Positions 52,388 through 60,740 are shown, numbered from the stretch's first letter. The stretch: DNA of 64,000 bases from Actinomadura violacea (GCF_017573465.1 NZ_JAGEPF010000039.1:39810-103809), one strand, 5' to 3'. The notes: generated from the sequence alone by a model not told the origin. Numbers and translations are program-made.

Positions 52388-53358
52388 AGTTCGGACTGCT
52401 GCTGCCCCACTTCGGCGAGCACGCCGACCGCGAGAAGCTGCTCGGCGGGTCCCGTCGCGCCGAGGAACTCGGATTCGACTCGGTATGGGTCCGCGACCAC
52501 CTGGTCTTCGAACCGCACGGCGAGATGGAGAAGCCGAACCGCGAGTTCTACGACGCGCTGACCACGCTGACCGCGATCGGCGCCGTCACCGAGCGGATCG
52601 GGCTCGGCACCGGCTCGCTCATCCCGTTCCGGCACCCGCTGGTCACCGCGCTGATGACCGGCACGATGACGCGGCTCGTCGGGCCCCGGCTGATCCTCGG
52701 CGTCGGCGCCGGCACCTTCGACCACGAGTTCGAGGCGATCGGCTGGGGCGACCGGGACCGGGTGTCGCTCGTCCGCTCCAACGCGCACATCCTGCGCCGG
52801 CTCGCCACCGAGAACGACGTCGACTACGCCGACGAGAACTTCTCCTTCTCCAACATCACCGTCGAACCGAAGCCGCTCGGCGGGCCCGTGCCGTTCTGGT
52901 ACTGCGGCGCGACGCCGCGCTCCGCGCGCCTCGCCGTCGAGTTCGCCGACGGCTGGATGCCCGGCCGGATCTCCCTCGCGACCATGGCCGAACGCGTGGA
53001 GACGATGCGCGGACTGTCCGCCGAGAAGGGCCGCCCGATGCCGACCGTCGCGGTGATCCCGCCGACGTCCGTGGAGGCCACCCGCGAGGAGGCGCTCCGC
53101 GACGTGAACGTCCCCGGCCTGCTGGCCTGGTCGAACAAGGCGAAGTTCGCGGTGAAGCCGCCGTCCGGCCGGTTCGAGACCGTTGAGGACCTCTCCGGCC
53201 AGCTCATCGCCGGTGACCCGGACGACGTCGTCGCCGAGGTGAAGAAGTTCGCCGAGGTCGGCGTCGACCACCTCGTCTTCGACTTCCGCTTCAAGTTCGC
53301 CCGCTGGTTCGAGCAGATCGAGTTCATCGGCACGCAGGTCCTCCCGCGCCTGCGCTGA
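52384..53358 (+). CDS. LLM-class flavin-dependent oxidoreductase (luciferase-like)
   Basis: This 324-residue bacterial-luciferase-fold protein shows KFGLLLPHFGEHADREKLL, RAEELGFDSVWVRDHLVFEP, ALTTLTAIGAVTERIGLGTG and LGVGAGTFDHEFEAIG. In this class the cofactor is FMN with a reductase partner or F420; actinobacterial members of this length often use F420. It probably oxygenates or dehydrogenates the pathway substrate. The GTG start overlaps the cyclic-amidase stop (GTGA). The GntR gene follows after 47 bases with its own promoter. Confidence 0.87.
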   Translation: MKFGLLLPHFGEHADREKLLGGSRRAEELGFDSVWVRDHLVFEPHGEMEKPNREFYDALTTLTAIGAVTERIGLGTGSLIPFRHPLVTALMTGTMTRLVGPRLILGVGAGTFDHEFEAIGWGDRDRVSLVRSNAHILRRLATENDVDYADENFSFSNITVEPKPLGGPVPFWYCGATPRSARLAVEFADGWMPGRISLATMAERVETMRGLSAEKGRPMPTVAVIPPTSVEATREEALRDVNVPGLLAWSNKAKFAVKPPSGRFETVEDLSGQLIAGDPDDVVAEVKKFAEVGVDHLVFDFRFKFARWFEQIEFIGTQVLPRLR

Positions 53359-53362
53359 CGGC

Positions 53363-53382
53363 TAGACTGTATCCAGAATCCA
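53363..53382 (+). promoter_or_regulatory. GntR gene promoter with operator-like site
   Basis: A -10 box TAGACT (53363-53368) is overlapped by CTGTATCCAGAATCCAT (53366-53382), which matches the operator at 40349 in 13 of 17 positions and keeps CAGAATCCA intact. The site covers the expected start point, fitting auto-repression. Confidence 0.55.
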
Positions 53383-53405
53383 TGATCCATCTCTGAGGAG
53401 CGGCC

Positions 53406-54107
53406 GTGACCCGGCGGACGCGCGACACGGACCTCGTCGCCGACGTGGCTGAACGCTTGTCCAGCCGGTACAGCACCGTGGGCCAGATGGTCTACGAGAT
53501 CATCCGCGAGTGCATCCTGTCCGGGATCCTCGCGCCCGGCGAGTGGCTGCGCCAGGAGGAGCTGGCCGAGCGCATCGGGGTCTCCCGGATCCCGGTGCGC
53601 ACGGCCCTCATGCAGCTCGAGGCCGAGGATCTCGTCACCTTCCACCCGCACCGCGGCGCGGTCGTCCGCACCCTCACCGTCGAGCAGGTCAGGGAGATCT
53701 ACGAGCTGCGCCGCCTCCTGGAGACGCACGCGCTGCGCAAGTCGATCGCGAGCATGACCTCCGCCCGCGCCGCGCGGCTCCGCGACCTCGGCGCCGCCCT
53801 CGACGAGAACCCGTCCGTCGACGACCGGGTCGCCTTCTACCGGGAGCTGTACGCCACCGAGGACAACCCCGTCACCGTCGAGCTCATCGAGGACCTCCGC
53901 AACCGCGTCGGCCGCTACCTGCTCACGCTCCGCGTCGAGGACCACGGCGGCGGCCACCGCGAACTGGCCCGCCAGGCCGCCCGCGGCGACACCGAGGCCG
54001 CCGAGAAGCACCTCGTCGACCACCTCGCCCAGGTCCGGCAGCGGATCGTCGAGGTCCTCTCCGAAGAGGCCGAGTCGCCCCCGAAGCGCCCCACCGGCCG
54101 CCGCTGA
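53406..54107 (+). CDS. GntR-family regulator with FCD domain
   Basis: The 233-residue regulator has an N-terminal winged HTH (about 25-90: QMVYEIIRECILSGILAPGEWL and LAERIGVSRIPVRTALMQLEAEDL). A C-terminal FCD helical domain (about 95-220) follows, with the metal/ligand positions typical of this group (YELRRLLETHAL, VAFYRELYA). FCD-GntR proteins usually repress catabolic operons and let go on binding an organic acid. The GTG start has GAGGAG upstream. Operator-like copies at its own promoter, the divergent region and the importer genes make it the likely master switch of the locus. Confidence 0.9.
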   Translation: MTRRTRDTDLVADVAERLSSRYSTVGQMVYEIIRECILSGILAPGEWLRQEELAERIGVSRIPVRTALMQLEAEDLVTFHPHRGAVVRTLTVEQVREIYELRRLLETHALRKSIASMTSARAARLRDLGAALDENPSVDDRVAFYRELYATEDNPVTVELIEDLRNRVGRYLLTLRVEDHGGGHRELARQAARGDTEAAEKHLVDHLAQVRQRIVEVLSEEAESPPKRPTGRR

Positions 54108-54197
54108 ACGGACAAGATCAGACCGTGACCCGCTCATGGTCTTCCCCCTCTCCGATGCCGGGGACGGTGCACAAGTCGGCGCCGGGAAGGAGAGGCC

Positions 54198-54848
54198 ATG
54201 AACCGCGCACGCAGAGCCGCCACATCAGCCGCACTCGCCGTCATGGCCGCGGCTTCGACCCTTTCCCCGGCATCCGCCGCGGACCATGAGCCCGCTCCGC
54301 CGAGGCTGCCGCGGAACTTCCACGGAAGCGGCAAATGGATCGTCCGCGACCTCGGCATCACCGTCCCGTTCACCTGGACCGGACGGAACGGCGACAGCCA
54401 GATGATCGCCGGCGGCCCGCGCTACCCGATCTGGTTCACGAACCTCATCTACCGGAACTCCCTCTACACGCTGACCTACAAATGGCCCGGTCTCAAGGAC
54501 CACACATGCTCGCGCATCCCGGGCTTCAACCTGGACACCCTGAACCAGCAACTCGCCAAGTCCCGGTTCGTCGGCCGCGAGATCCTGCAACGGCACCCCG
54601 CCCGCCGCGTCGACCACTGGCGGACCGGCATCGTCGCGCCGAAACTGCCTCCGGGCAAGTACCTGCGGTTCCCCCTCGCCCTCGGCGATGTCTACGTCGA
54701 CCAACGCGACCCCACGACCTTCTGGCAGGTCCTCCAGTTCGGCGTCCAGAACCTCTTCGACCCCGAGTTGGACGAGTGGCTGGTGATGAACACCTTCAAG
54801 CACACCCCGGGCAAGGTGGCCCTCCCCCGCCGGTGCCCCCGCCCCTAA
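54198..54848 (+). CDS. Secreted hypothetical protein
   Basis: The 216-residue protein has a clear Sec signal (SAALAVMAAASTLSPASAADHE, cleavage near ASA-A). The mature part is mixed and Trp/Tyr-rich: KWIVRDLGITVPFTWTGRNG, RYPIWFTNLIYRNSLYTLTY, CSRIPGFNLDTLNQQLA. Two Cys are present and could form a disulfide. I recognise no family. ATG 54198 follows GGAGAGG. Confidence 0.7.
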   Translation: MNRARRAATSAALAVMAAASTLSPASAADHEPAPPRLPRNFHGSGKWIVRDLGITVPFTWTGRNGDSQMIAGGPRYPIWFTNLIYRNSLYTLTYKWPGLKDHTCSRIPGFNLDTLNQQLAKSRFVGREILQRHPARRVDHWRTGIVAPKLPPGKYLRFPLALGDVYVDQRDPTTFWQVLQFGVQNLFDPELDEWLVMNTFKHTPGKVALPRRCPRP

Positions 54849-54881
54849 ACCAGGTGCGTTCCCGCTGACCATCACCGCACA

Positions 54882-55535
54882 ATGTCGCGCGTGCTGACCG
54901 ACTACTGGCCCCTGCGCGGCATCCGTCTCACGACCCCCAGGCTCGAACTGCGGCTCCCCTCGGAGGAGGAACTGGCCGAACTCGCCGACCTGGCCGCCCG
55001 CGGCGTCCATCCACCCGGCGAAATGCCATTCCTCACCCCGTGGACGGACCGCCCGCCGACCGACCGCGGCCGCTACGTCATCCAGCAGCACTGGCAGCGC
55101 CTCGGCACCTGGAGCCCCCAGGAATGGGCACTGGAACTCGCGGTCTTCCACCGGGGCCGGCCGGTCGGCGTCCAGGACATGCGAGCCCGGGATTTCGCGC
55201 TCAGACGCGAGATCACCACCGGCTCCTGGCTGGGCCTGGACCATCACGGCCACGGCTTCGGAACCGAAATGCGCGCCGCCGTCCTGCACTTCGCGTTCAC
55301 CGAACTCGGATGCCTGGAGGCCACGACCGCGTCCTTCGCCGACAACCCGGCGCCCTTGAAGATCTCCCGCAACCTCGGCTACCGCCCGGACGGAATAGCC
55401 CGCGACGTCCTGAACGGCCGGACCGTCATTTCGCAACGCCTGAGACTGTCACGCAGCGACTGGCAATCAAGCCCCCGCCCACCCGTCACCGTCACCACCC
55501 CGAACAACTGCCTCCCCCTGTTCGGCATCACCTGA
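54882..55535 (+). CDS. GNAT-family N-acetyltransferase (RimJ/RimL-like)
   Basis: This 217-residue GNAT acyltransferase is of the RimL-like branch. The N-terminus has RGIRLTTPRLELRLPSEEEL. The core has REITTGSWLGLDHHGHGFGTEMRAAVLHFAF, which contains the acetyl-CoA-binding loop HHGHGFGTEM, then ATTASFADNPAPLKISRNLGY. Acetyl acceptors range from ribosomal proteins to drugs and amino acids and cannot be told here. It is a single gene 33 bases after the secreted protein gene. Confidence 0.87.
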   Translation: MSRVLTDYWPLRGIRLTTPRLELRLPSEEELAELADLAARGVHPPGEMPFLTPWTDRPPTDRGRYVIQQHWQRLGTWSPQEWALELAVFHRGRPVGVQDMRARDFALRREITTGSWLGLDHHGHGFGTEMRAAVLHFAFTELGCLEATTASFADNPAPLKISRNLGYRPDGIARDVLNGRTVISQRLRLSRSDWQSSPRPPVTVTTPNNCLPLFGIT

Positions 55536-55626
55536 CGAAGCGGTCCTGGCTTCTCGCTCCGGCGAGCCGGTAGGCTTCCGATCTTCGGCCGGTGAGAAGG
55601 CGCGGAGTCCCTGAAGGCGAACGCCC

Positions 55627-56379
55627 ATGACGAGCCCTGACCGGACACCCCCCGGACCGCGACTCCAGGCCGCACTGGACGGCTTGGCCGCCGCCTTCCG
55701 CGGAATGACCGCCGCTCCCGATGAGCACAACTGCGAATGCCATTGGGGCAGCGCGAACGAACTGGCGCTTCTGAAGACGGCGGACGTCCCGCTCGATCCC
55801 GATCTGCTGCGCCGCACTTGGTGGGCTCCCGGGTGGAGCGACCACGCGTCCGTGGTGCGCCGGATCCTTCCGCAGTTCGCCGCGGCCCTGGTCGACGGCG
55901 CAGTCGAGCCCAAGATCGGCTTCGAGGACGCCGGACGTTTCCTCGCGCATGGGGAGTGGCGCCAGTGGTCCTCCGGCCAATCGTCCGCGGTCCAGTGGTT
56001 CCTCGACGCATGGTGGGCCCACACCCTCACGGCGCCCGATCCCGCGATCCCCGCATTCGAGGTCTTCGCCTTTCTCGCCGAGGCCTCGGACACTCTCACC
56101 CCGTGGCTGACCGCCTGGGAGATGTCGCGTACCCCGGCGGCCGATCGGCACCTGGCGGAGGCGATAGAGAAATGGGAGTACGACCTCCTCGGAGACGTTC
56201 TGCCATGGTGCAGTTGGGGGTCCGAAGCGTCGGCGCGCGCCGAGCTCGTGGTCTGGCTTATCCGGGAGGCCCCCGGACGCCTCCGGGGACACGACGCACT
56301 CCTCCAACGCGTCCGCCTGCTCGGCCTGAACGGCCCGGCCCGCTGGGACGACCCGCACTGGCCAGGCCATACGTACTGA
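55627..56379 (+). CDS. Hypothetical protein, Trp-rich
   Basis: I know no family for this 250-residue soluble protein. It is all-helical in appearance and rich in Trp (LLRRTWWAPGWSDHASVV, GEWRQWSSGQSSAVQWFLDAWWAHTL, WCSWGSEASARAELVVWL). Two Cys lie in HNCECHWG near the N-terminus with nearby His, a possible metal site. Codon usage matches a real gene. It has no operon partner, with 43 bases to the next gene. Confidence 0.6.
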   Translation: MTSPDRTPPGPRLQAALDGLAAAFRGMTAAPDEHNCECHWGSANELALLKTADVPLDPDLLRRTWWAPGWSDHASVVRRILPQFAAALVDGAVEPKIGFEDAGRFLAHGEWRQWSSGQSSAVQWFLDAWWAHTLTAPDPAIPAFEVFAFLAEASDTLTPWLTAWEMSRTPAADRHLAEAIEKWEYDLLGDVLPWCSWGSEASARAELVVWLIREAPGRLRGHDALLQRVRLLGLNGPARWDDPHWPGHTY

Positions 56380-56422
56380 CCTGGACCAGCCGTGTCACCC
56401 GCACGCCCATAGGATCGGCAGC

Positions 56423-57160
56423 ATGGCGACGCGGCTGGTGCAGATCAGCATGAAGGCCCGGGACGACTCCGCACTCGGGCGGTTCTGGGCGGATGTCCTC
56501 GGTTGGGGCGTCGCCAGCGAGGGACCCGGCGTGACCAACCTCGAACCCAAGGACTTCGCCTATCCCGACCCCTCCGCCGTCTGCATCGACGTCCTTCGCG
56601 TCCCGGACCCCAAGACCGTGAAGAACCGCGTCCACATCGACCTCGCGTCCGCTTCGGCGGACCATCAGGCGGACCTGGTCGCGCGCCTTCAGGACCTCGG
56701 CGCGACGCCCGCCGACATCGGCCAGGGCGACGTGCCGTGGACGGTCCTCGCCGACCCCGAGGGCAACGAGTTCTGCGTGCTGGAGCCCCGGTCGATCTAC
56801 CGGGACACCGGGCCGATCGCCGCGGTGGTGGTCGACTGCGCGGACCCGCGGACCATGGCCCGCTTCTGGGGCGAGGCGACGGACTGGATCGTGCACGAGG
56901 CGGCCGACGATCTCGCGAGGCTGCGCTCGGCCGCCGGCATCGGCCCCTATCTCGAGTTCGTCCGCACGCCCGACGTGAAGACCGGACTGAACCGCGTCCA
57001 TCTCGACGTCCGGCCCTACCCCGGCGACGATCACGCGGCGGAGGCGGCGCGCCTGCGGGCGCTCGGCGCCGCCGACATCGACATCGGCCAGGGCGACGCC
57101 CCGTGGACGGTCCTCGCCGACCCCGAGGGCAACGAGTTCTGCCTGCTCACCCCGCGCTGA
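56423..57160 (+). CDS. Two-domain VOC protein (Glyoxalase_6 type)
   Basis: The 245-residue protein consists of two VOC modules (about 1-122 and 125-245). Both have the same ending, PWTVLADPEGNEFCVLEPR and PWTVLADPEGNEFCLLTPR, evidence of internal duplication; the DNA of these endings is also nearly identical. The N-terminal modules read VQISMKARDDSALGRFWADVLGW and AVVVDCADPRTMARFWGEATDW. Function in this subgroup is unknown. A TAGGAT -10 box (56410-56415) lies seven bases before the ATG, so the mRNA is probably leaderless. Confidence 0.87.
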   Translation: MATRLVQISMKARDDSALGRFWADVLGWGVASEGPGVTNLEPKDFAYPDPSAVCIDVLRVPDPKTVKNRVHIDLASASADHQADLVARLQDLGATPADIGQGDVPWTVLADPEGNEFCVLEPRSIYRDTGPIAAVVVDCADPRTMARFWGEATDWIVHEAADDLARLRSAAGIGPYLEFVRTPDVKTGLNRVHLDVRPYPGDDHAAEAARLRALGAADIDIGQGDAPWTVLADPEGNEFCLLTPR

Positions 57161-57201
57161 CGTGCCGCGATCCGCTGCTCGTGTTCGTGAGAGGGTGGTT
57201 C

Positions 57202-57600
57202 ATGCCCTTGAGCGCGTATGAACTCAGGACTTACGTGGCCGTTTCCGACATACGGGAGGCGGTCGCGTTCTACGAAGGCAGACTCGGCCTCCGGGCTCTG
57301 CGATCCGGCCCGAGCGCGCACATCGCCGATGGCAGCCGCGTGTACGAGTCGGGTGGCGGCCCGGCGTTGAACGTGTACCAGTCGGCCACCGCCGGGGAGA
57401 CCTCGGCGACACTGGCCACCTGGTACGTCGACGACATCGATCGGATCGTTGACGAACTCACCTCGTCCGGCGTCGAGTTCGTCCGCTATGACCAGTTCGA
57501 ACACGACGCCAAGGGCATCAGCCCTCGGGCCGGCGGCGGACGCATCGCATGGTTCCAGGACCCGGACGGCAACACGTTCGCCCTGGAGTCCGACGTCTGA
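57202..57600 (+). CDS. VOC family protein
   Basis: The 132-residue single VOC domain reads ELRTYVAVSDIREAVAFYEGRL, YVDDIDRIVDELTSSGVEFVRY and the C-terminal AWFQDPDGNTFALESDV with the usual last Glu. It starts at ATG 57202 (MPLSAYELRTYV), 41 bases after the preceding VOC gene, probably on the same transcript. Substrate unknown. Confidence 0.85.
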   Translation: MPLSAYELRTYVAVSDIREAVAFYEGRLGLRALRSGPSAHIADGSRVYESGGGPALNVYQSATAGETSATLATWYVDDIDRIVDELTSSGVEFVRYDQFEHDAKGISPRAGGGRIAWFQDPDGNTFALESDV

Positions 57601-57608
57601 CTCCCCGC

Positions 57609-58349
57609 TCAGCCCTGCCGGGTCGGCCGAATGGTCAGGTCGCCGATCTCGACGTCCTCGGGCTGGTCGATGGCGAAGGCGATCGCCCGTGCCACCGCCG
57701 CCGGGTCGATGCCGAGGTCGACCATGTTCCGCCTGGCCTGCTCGCGCACGGCCGGGTCGTCGACGGCGTTGTCGATGAGCTCGGTGCGGACGTAGCCCGG
57801 GGAGATCGACGTCGTCCGCAGCACCCCGTCGGTGCTCTCCTGGCGCAGGGCCTCCAGAAGGGTGCGCACCGCGTTCTTCGTCCCGGCGTACACCGCCTGA
57901 GTCGGAACGATCTTCAGGCCGGACGTCGAGACGACGGTGACCAGGTGGCCACCGCCCTGCCGGCGGAACACCGGCAGGGCCGCCGCGATCCCGTTCAGGA
58001 CCCCCTTGACGTTCACGTCCACCATCGCCGACCAGCCCTCGACGTCCAGGTCGGCGACGGGGCTGATCTTGCTGATGCCGGCGTTGCCCACCAGGACGTC
58101 CAGCCGGCCGAAGCGCTCGACGGCGAGAGAGACGAGCGCCTGGAGGTCGCCGGGATCGGTGACGTCGACGCGCACCGCGGCCGCCGCGCCGCCGTCGGCC
58201 TCGATCTCGGCGACCAGCCGGTCCAGCCGGTCGGTGCGGCGGGCGCCGAGGACGACGGCCGCGCCGAGTGAGGCGAGGTGGCGGGCCGTCGCCTCGCCGA
58301 TCCCGCTGCTGGCGCCGGTGACGGCGATGACCTTGCCCTGAACGGTCAT
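57609..58349 (-). CDS. Short-chain dehydrogenase/reductase (SDR)
   Basis: The 246-residue classical SDR has the cofactor motif TGASSGIGEA (about residues 11-20), a basic residue set ARRTDRLDRL after beta-2 suggesting NADP(H), VGNAGIS, Ser in VSTSGLK and the YAGTK active-site Tyr/Lys, then SPGYVRTEL. Substrate unknown. ATG 58349 has GGAGG upstream. The TetR gene is divergent with 27 bases between the two starts, and its twin operators overlap the SDR promoter region, so repression by that protein is likely. Confidence 0.89.
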   Translation of the reverse strand: MTVQGKVIAVTGASSGIGEATARHLASLGAAVVLGARRTDRLDRLVAEIEADGGAAAAVRVDVTDPGDLQALVSLAVERFGRLDVLVGNAGISKISPVADLDVEGWSAMVDVNVKGVLNGIAAALPVFRRQGGGHLVTVVSTSGLKIVPTQAVYAGTKNAVRTLLEALRQESTDGVLRTTSISPGYVRTELIDNAVDDPAVREQARRNMVDLGIDPAAVARAIAFAIDQPEDVEIGDLTIRPTRQG

Positions 58350-58363
58350 GAAGACCTCCGCGG

Positions 58364-58417
58364 TAGAATGGGACACATGTCCGGTTACGACGACCACGAT
58401 AGCGGACACATGTCCGC
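58364..58417. promoter_or_regulatory. Twin GGACACATGTCC operators and leaderless promoter
   Basis: GGACACATGTCC occurs at 58371-58382 and, inside the longer repeat GCGGACACATGTCCGC, at 58402-58417 (period 33 bases). TAGAAT (58364-58369) is a -10 box seven bases before ATG 58377, so the first operator covers the start codon of the tetR gene and the second lies in its early coding sequence. Binding would block both the tetR and SDR genes. Confidence 0.65.
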
Positions 58418-59012
58418 TTCTGTCAAAAGCAGCGCGACCCGGCGTGCCGACGCGCAGCGCAACCGCGAACGGATCCTTGAAGCAGCCCGCGAACTGGTGC
58501 GCGAACCGGGCGAGCTGAAGCTCAACGCGGTCGCGAAGGCCTGCGGCATCGGCCAGGGCACGCTGTACCGGCACTTCCCGACGCGCGAAGACCTCCTCGC
58601 CGAGGTGTACCGCCGCGAAGTGGAAGAACTCGTGGCCGAGGCACCGCGTCTGCTGGCGGCTCACCGGCCCCTCGACGCGCTGGCGGCCTGGTTCGACCGC
58701 GTCGCCGCCTACGCCCGGGTCAAGCGCGACGTGTTCGCCGCCATCGAGGCGGCGACATGGCGCGACCTCGCCGCTCACAGCCTCGGGCCGATCGGCGAAG
58801 CGGTGGAACTGCTGCTGGCCGCCGGCCGCTCGTCCGGCAGCGTCCGCCCCGACGCCGAAGCCCGCGACGTCATCGTCCTCATCAGCTGGCTGTCACGTCT
58901 CGACGACACCGAACTCGACGCCCGGGGCCCCCGCCTGCTGTCGATCCTCGTCAACGGCCTCCGCACCCCCAGCGGTGCAGGCGGCCGAAATGCCGACGGT
59001 TCTCTCCCTTAA
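58377..59012 (+). CDS. TetR/AcrR-family regulator of the SDR gene
   Basis: The 211-residue TetR protein has an HTH (about 25-72: NRERILEAARELVREPGELKL in outline, then VAKACGIGQGTLYRHF) and a C-terminal dimer/ligand domain. Three in-frame ATGs exist (58368, 58377, 58410); 58377 sits exactly where a leaderless transcript from TAGAAT would begin. The first residues (MSGYDDHDSGHMSA) are encoded by the operator-bearing DNA. It probably represses itself and the divergent SDR; inducer unknown. Confidence 0.9.
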   Translation: MSGYDDHDSGHMSASVKSSATRRADAQRNRERILEAARELVREPGELKLNAVAKACGIGQGTLYRHFPTREDLLAEVYRREVEELVAEAPRLLAAHRPLDALAAWFDRVAAYARVKRDVFAAIEAATWRDLAAHSLGPIGEAVELLLAAGRSSGSVRPDAEARDVIVLISWLSRLDDTELDARGPRLLSILVNGLRTPSGAGGRNADGSLP

Positions 59013-59070
59013 AGATCATTGATGTCTAGACTCTCGGCGAGGCGCCGGCGAACATCCAGGGGGATTTGTC

Positions 59071-60306
59071 ATGGGCATTGACGGAGAGTCGTCGGGGAAG
59101 CCCGCACTGCTGGTCCGGGTCGCGGCCAAGCTGAAGGGCGAAGTACGTGCGGACACCCTGGAATCGTTCCGCCGCGCGGGTGGCTTCGCCTATGGCGAGA
59201 TGCAGAACGCCGAAACGCTCCGCCAGAAGCTCGCCGCCGACGGCGCGAACCTCTGGCACGTCGAGCCCGGAATCTCCAGCCAGCTGCTGTGCTCCTGGAA
59301 TGCCTTCGTGCTGCAGTCCATCGGCGAACACCTGCTCGACGCCGACTACGCCGCCGATCCCAGAACGGCCGGCTACGTCCCGCCGGTGACCCACACCCAG
59401 GTGTCGGCATGCTTCGACCAGGTCGAGGCATGGACGTCACGTGCCCGGCAGGCCGCGGGCAACGACACCTTCGCGGTCGGCGAGGTCGTCAGGCTCCCGG
59501 CGGACCTGCCCGAGTGGGCGGAGGCCGACCCGTGCCCGCTGCCGCACCTGCGCGGCATGCTCGCGGCGACCCGGGCGATCAGGGAACACGCCGAGGTGGC
59601 CTTGGGGACGTTCCAGAACACCGTCCAGGACGCCGACGAGCACGGTGCCGACCTGCGCCGGCTCCGCCAGCTGGCGGCCGACGCGGCCACCGCCGCCGAC
59701 TACGCCGAGGGACTGCTGGAAGCCGATCCCGAACCCGGGCTGCATGAGGCGATCGAACAGCGCCTGCAACATGCCCTGGAGTCCTATCACCATCTCGGCC
59801 AGCTCACGGCCATGCCCGCCTTGATCGCCGACTACGAGAGCGGCGAGATCGGCGCGGTCGCTCCTCAGCACGTGACCCCGAAGTCCCCGTCTTTCGACCC
59901 CTGGTGCCTGACCTCGCCGCGCGAACGCGCCAAATGGCGCAAGGACCCCCGTGCCCGCCAATCCGTCAAGGAACTCTGGGAGTTCGACCCGGCCCCGGCG
60001 GCCACCCTGCGCATCCAGGCCGAGATCGATGCCGCCAAGCAGAAGGGCGCCATCGACTACGCCAAGAATTCCAATGGCAAGCTGCTGGGCAGCTACTACT
60101 GCTGCCCCTGGGGCGCCGTTTACGTCGTGCGCCGTCCCGTGACGATCAGCGGCCGCCGTCTGCGTCAGGGCCAGCAGTTCACCTATGAGGTCGACGCCGA
60201 CGAGGTGCCCAAAGGCGGCGCCTTCGTCCGGCGCCTGCTCATCGGCAAGTTCTCCCCGACCGACGACATCGAGTACTGCGACCCCGACGGCGAGCACGAG
60301 AACTAG
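59071..60306 (+). CDS. Hypothetical protein, 411 residues
   Basis: I recognise no family. The N-terminal half is helical (RVAAKLKGEVRADTLESFRR, ANLWHVEPGISSQLLCSWNAFVLQ) with long helices over residues 150-260, probably a coiled-coil bundle (RRLRQLAADAATAADYAEGLLE). The C-terminal part is different, strand-rich and positively charged (SYYCCPWGAVYVVRRPVTISGR, RLRQGQQFTYEVDADEVP), as in a binding domain. No signal peptide or membrane segment. A TAGACT -10-like box (59027-59032) and GGGGGA SD precede the ATG. It stands alone. Confidence 0.65.
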   Translation: MGIDGESSGKPALLVRVAAKLKGEVRADTLESFRRAGGFAYGEMQNAETLRQKLAADGANLWHVEPGISSQLLCSWNAFVLQSIGEHLLDADYAADPRTAGYVPPVTHTQVSACFDQVEAWTSRARQAAGNDTFAVGEVVRLPADLPEWAEADPCPLPHLRGMLAATRAIREHAEVALGTFQNTVQDADEHGADLRRLRQLAADAATAADYAEGLLEADPEPGLHEAIEQRLQHALESYHHLGQLTAMPALIADYESGEIGAVAPQHVTPKSPSFDPWCLTSPRERAKWRKDPRARQSVKELWEFDPAPAATLRIQAEIDAAKQKGAIDYAKNSNGKLLGSYYCCPWGAVYVVRRPVTISGRRLRQGQQFTYEVDADEVPKGGAFVRRLLIGKFSPTDDIEYCDPDGEHEN

Positions 60307-60341
60307 ACCCGCTTTGCGAGGCCCCGGCTGTTGCAGGCCGT

Positions 60342-60740
60342 CTAGGTGGCTCGGATGGAGCGGAGGAAGTGCGGGCAGGTGGTGAGGGGGGCGTGGCGGC
60401 ATGCGGTGGCGTGCCGGAGGCTGTCGCGCATGGCGGTGAGTTGGGTGATGCGCTGATCGAGCTGGTCGGCTTTGGCCGCCAGCCGGCGGCGCAGGTCCCG
60501 GTCGCCGGGGCGGGCGGCCAGGAGTTCGGCGATTTCGGCGAGGGCGAAGCCGGCGGCGCGGGCGGCGCTGATGAGCGCGAGAGTGTCCAGGACGTCGGGG
60601 GCGTAGACACGGCGTAGCCCGGCGCGGTCGGCGGGGCTGATCAGGCCCTTGCGCTCGTAGAACCGCAGAGCCGATGGCGCCAGACCGGCGCGCTCGGCGA
60701 CTTCGCCGATGTCCAGCAAGCGCTGACGAGCGTCGTCCAT
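60342..60740 (-). CDS. MerR-family transcriptional regulator
   Basis: The 132-residue MerR protein has an N-terminal winged helix (LDIGEVAERAGLAPSALRFYERKGLI and RVYAPDVLDTLALI), a dimerisation helix, and a short C-terminus with Cys (TACRHAPLTTCPHF). These spaced Cys/His could bind a metal or a redox cluster, as in SoxR-like relatives. It is divergent from a VOC gene; a 22-bp palindrome with a 19-base promoter spacer lies between them, the hallmark of a MerR-controlled promoter. Confidence 0.9.
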   Translation of the reverse strand: MDDARQRLLDIGEVAERAGLAPSALRFYERKGLISPADRAGLRRVYAPDVLDTLALISAARAAGFALAEIAELLAARPGDRDLRRRLAAKADQLDQRITQLTAMRDSLRHATACRHAPLTTCPHFLRSIRAT

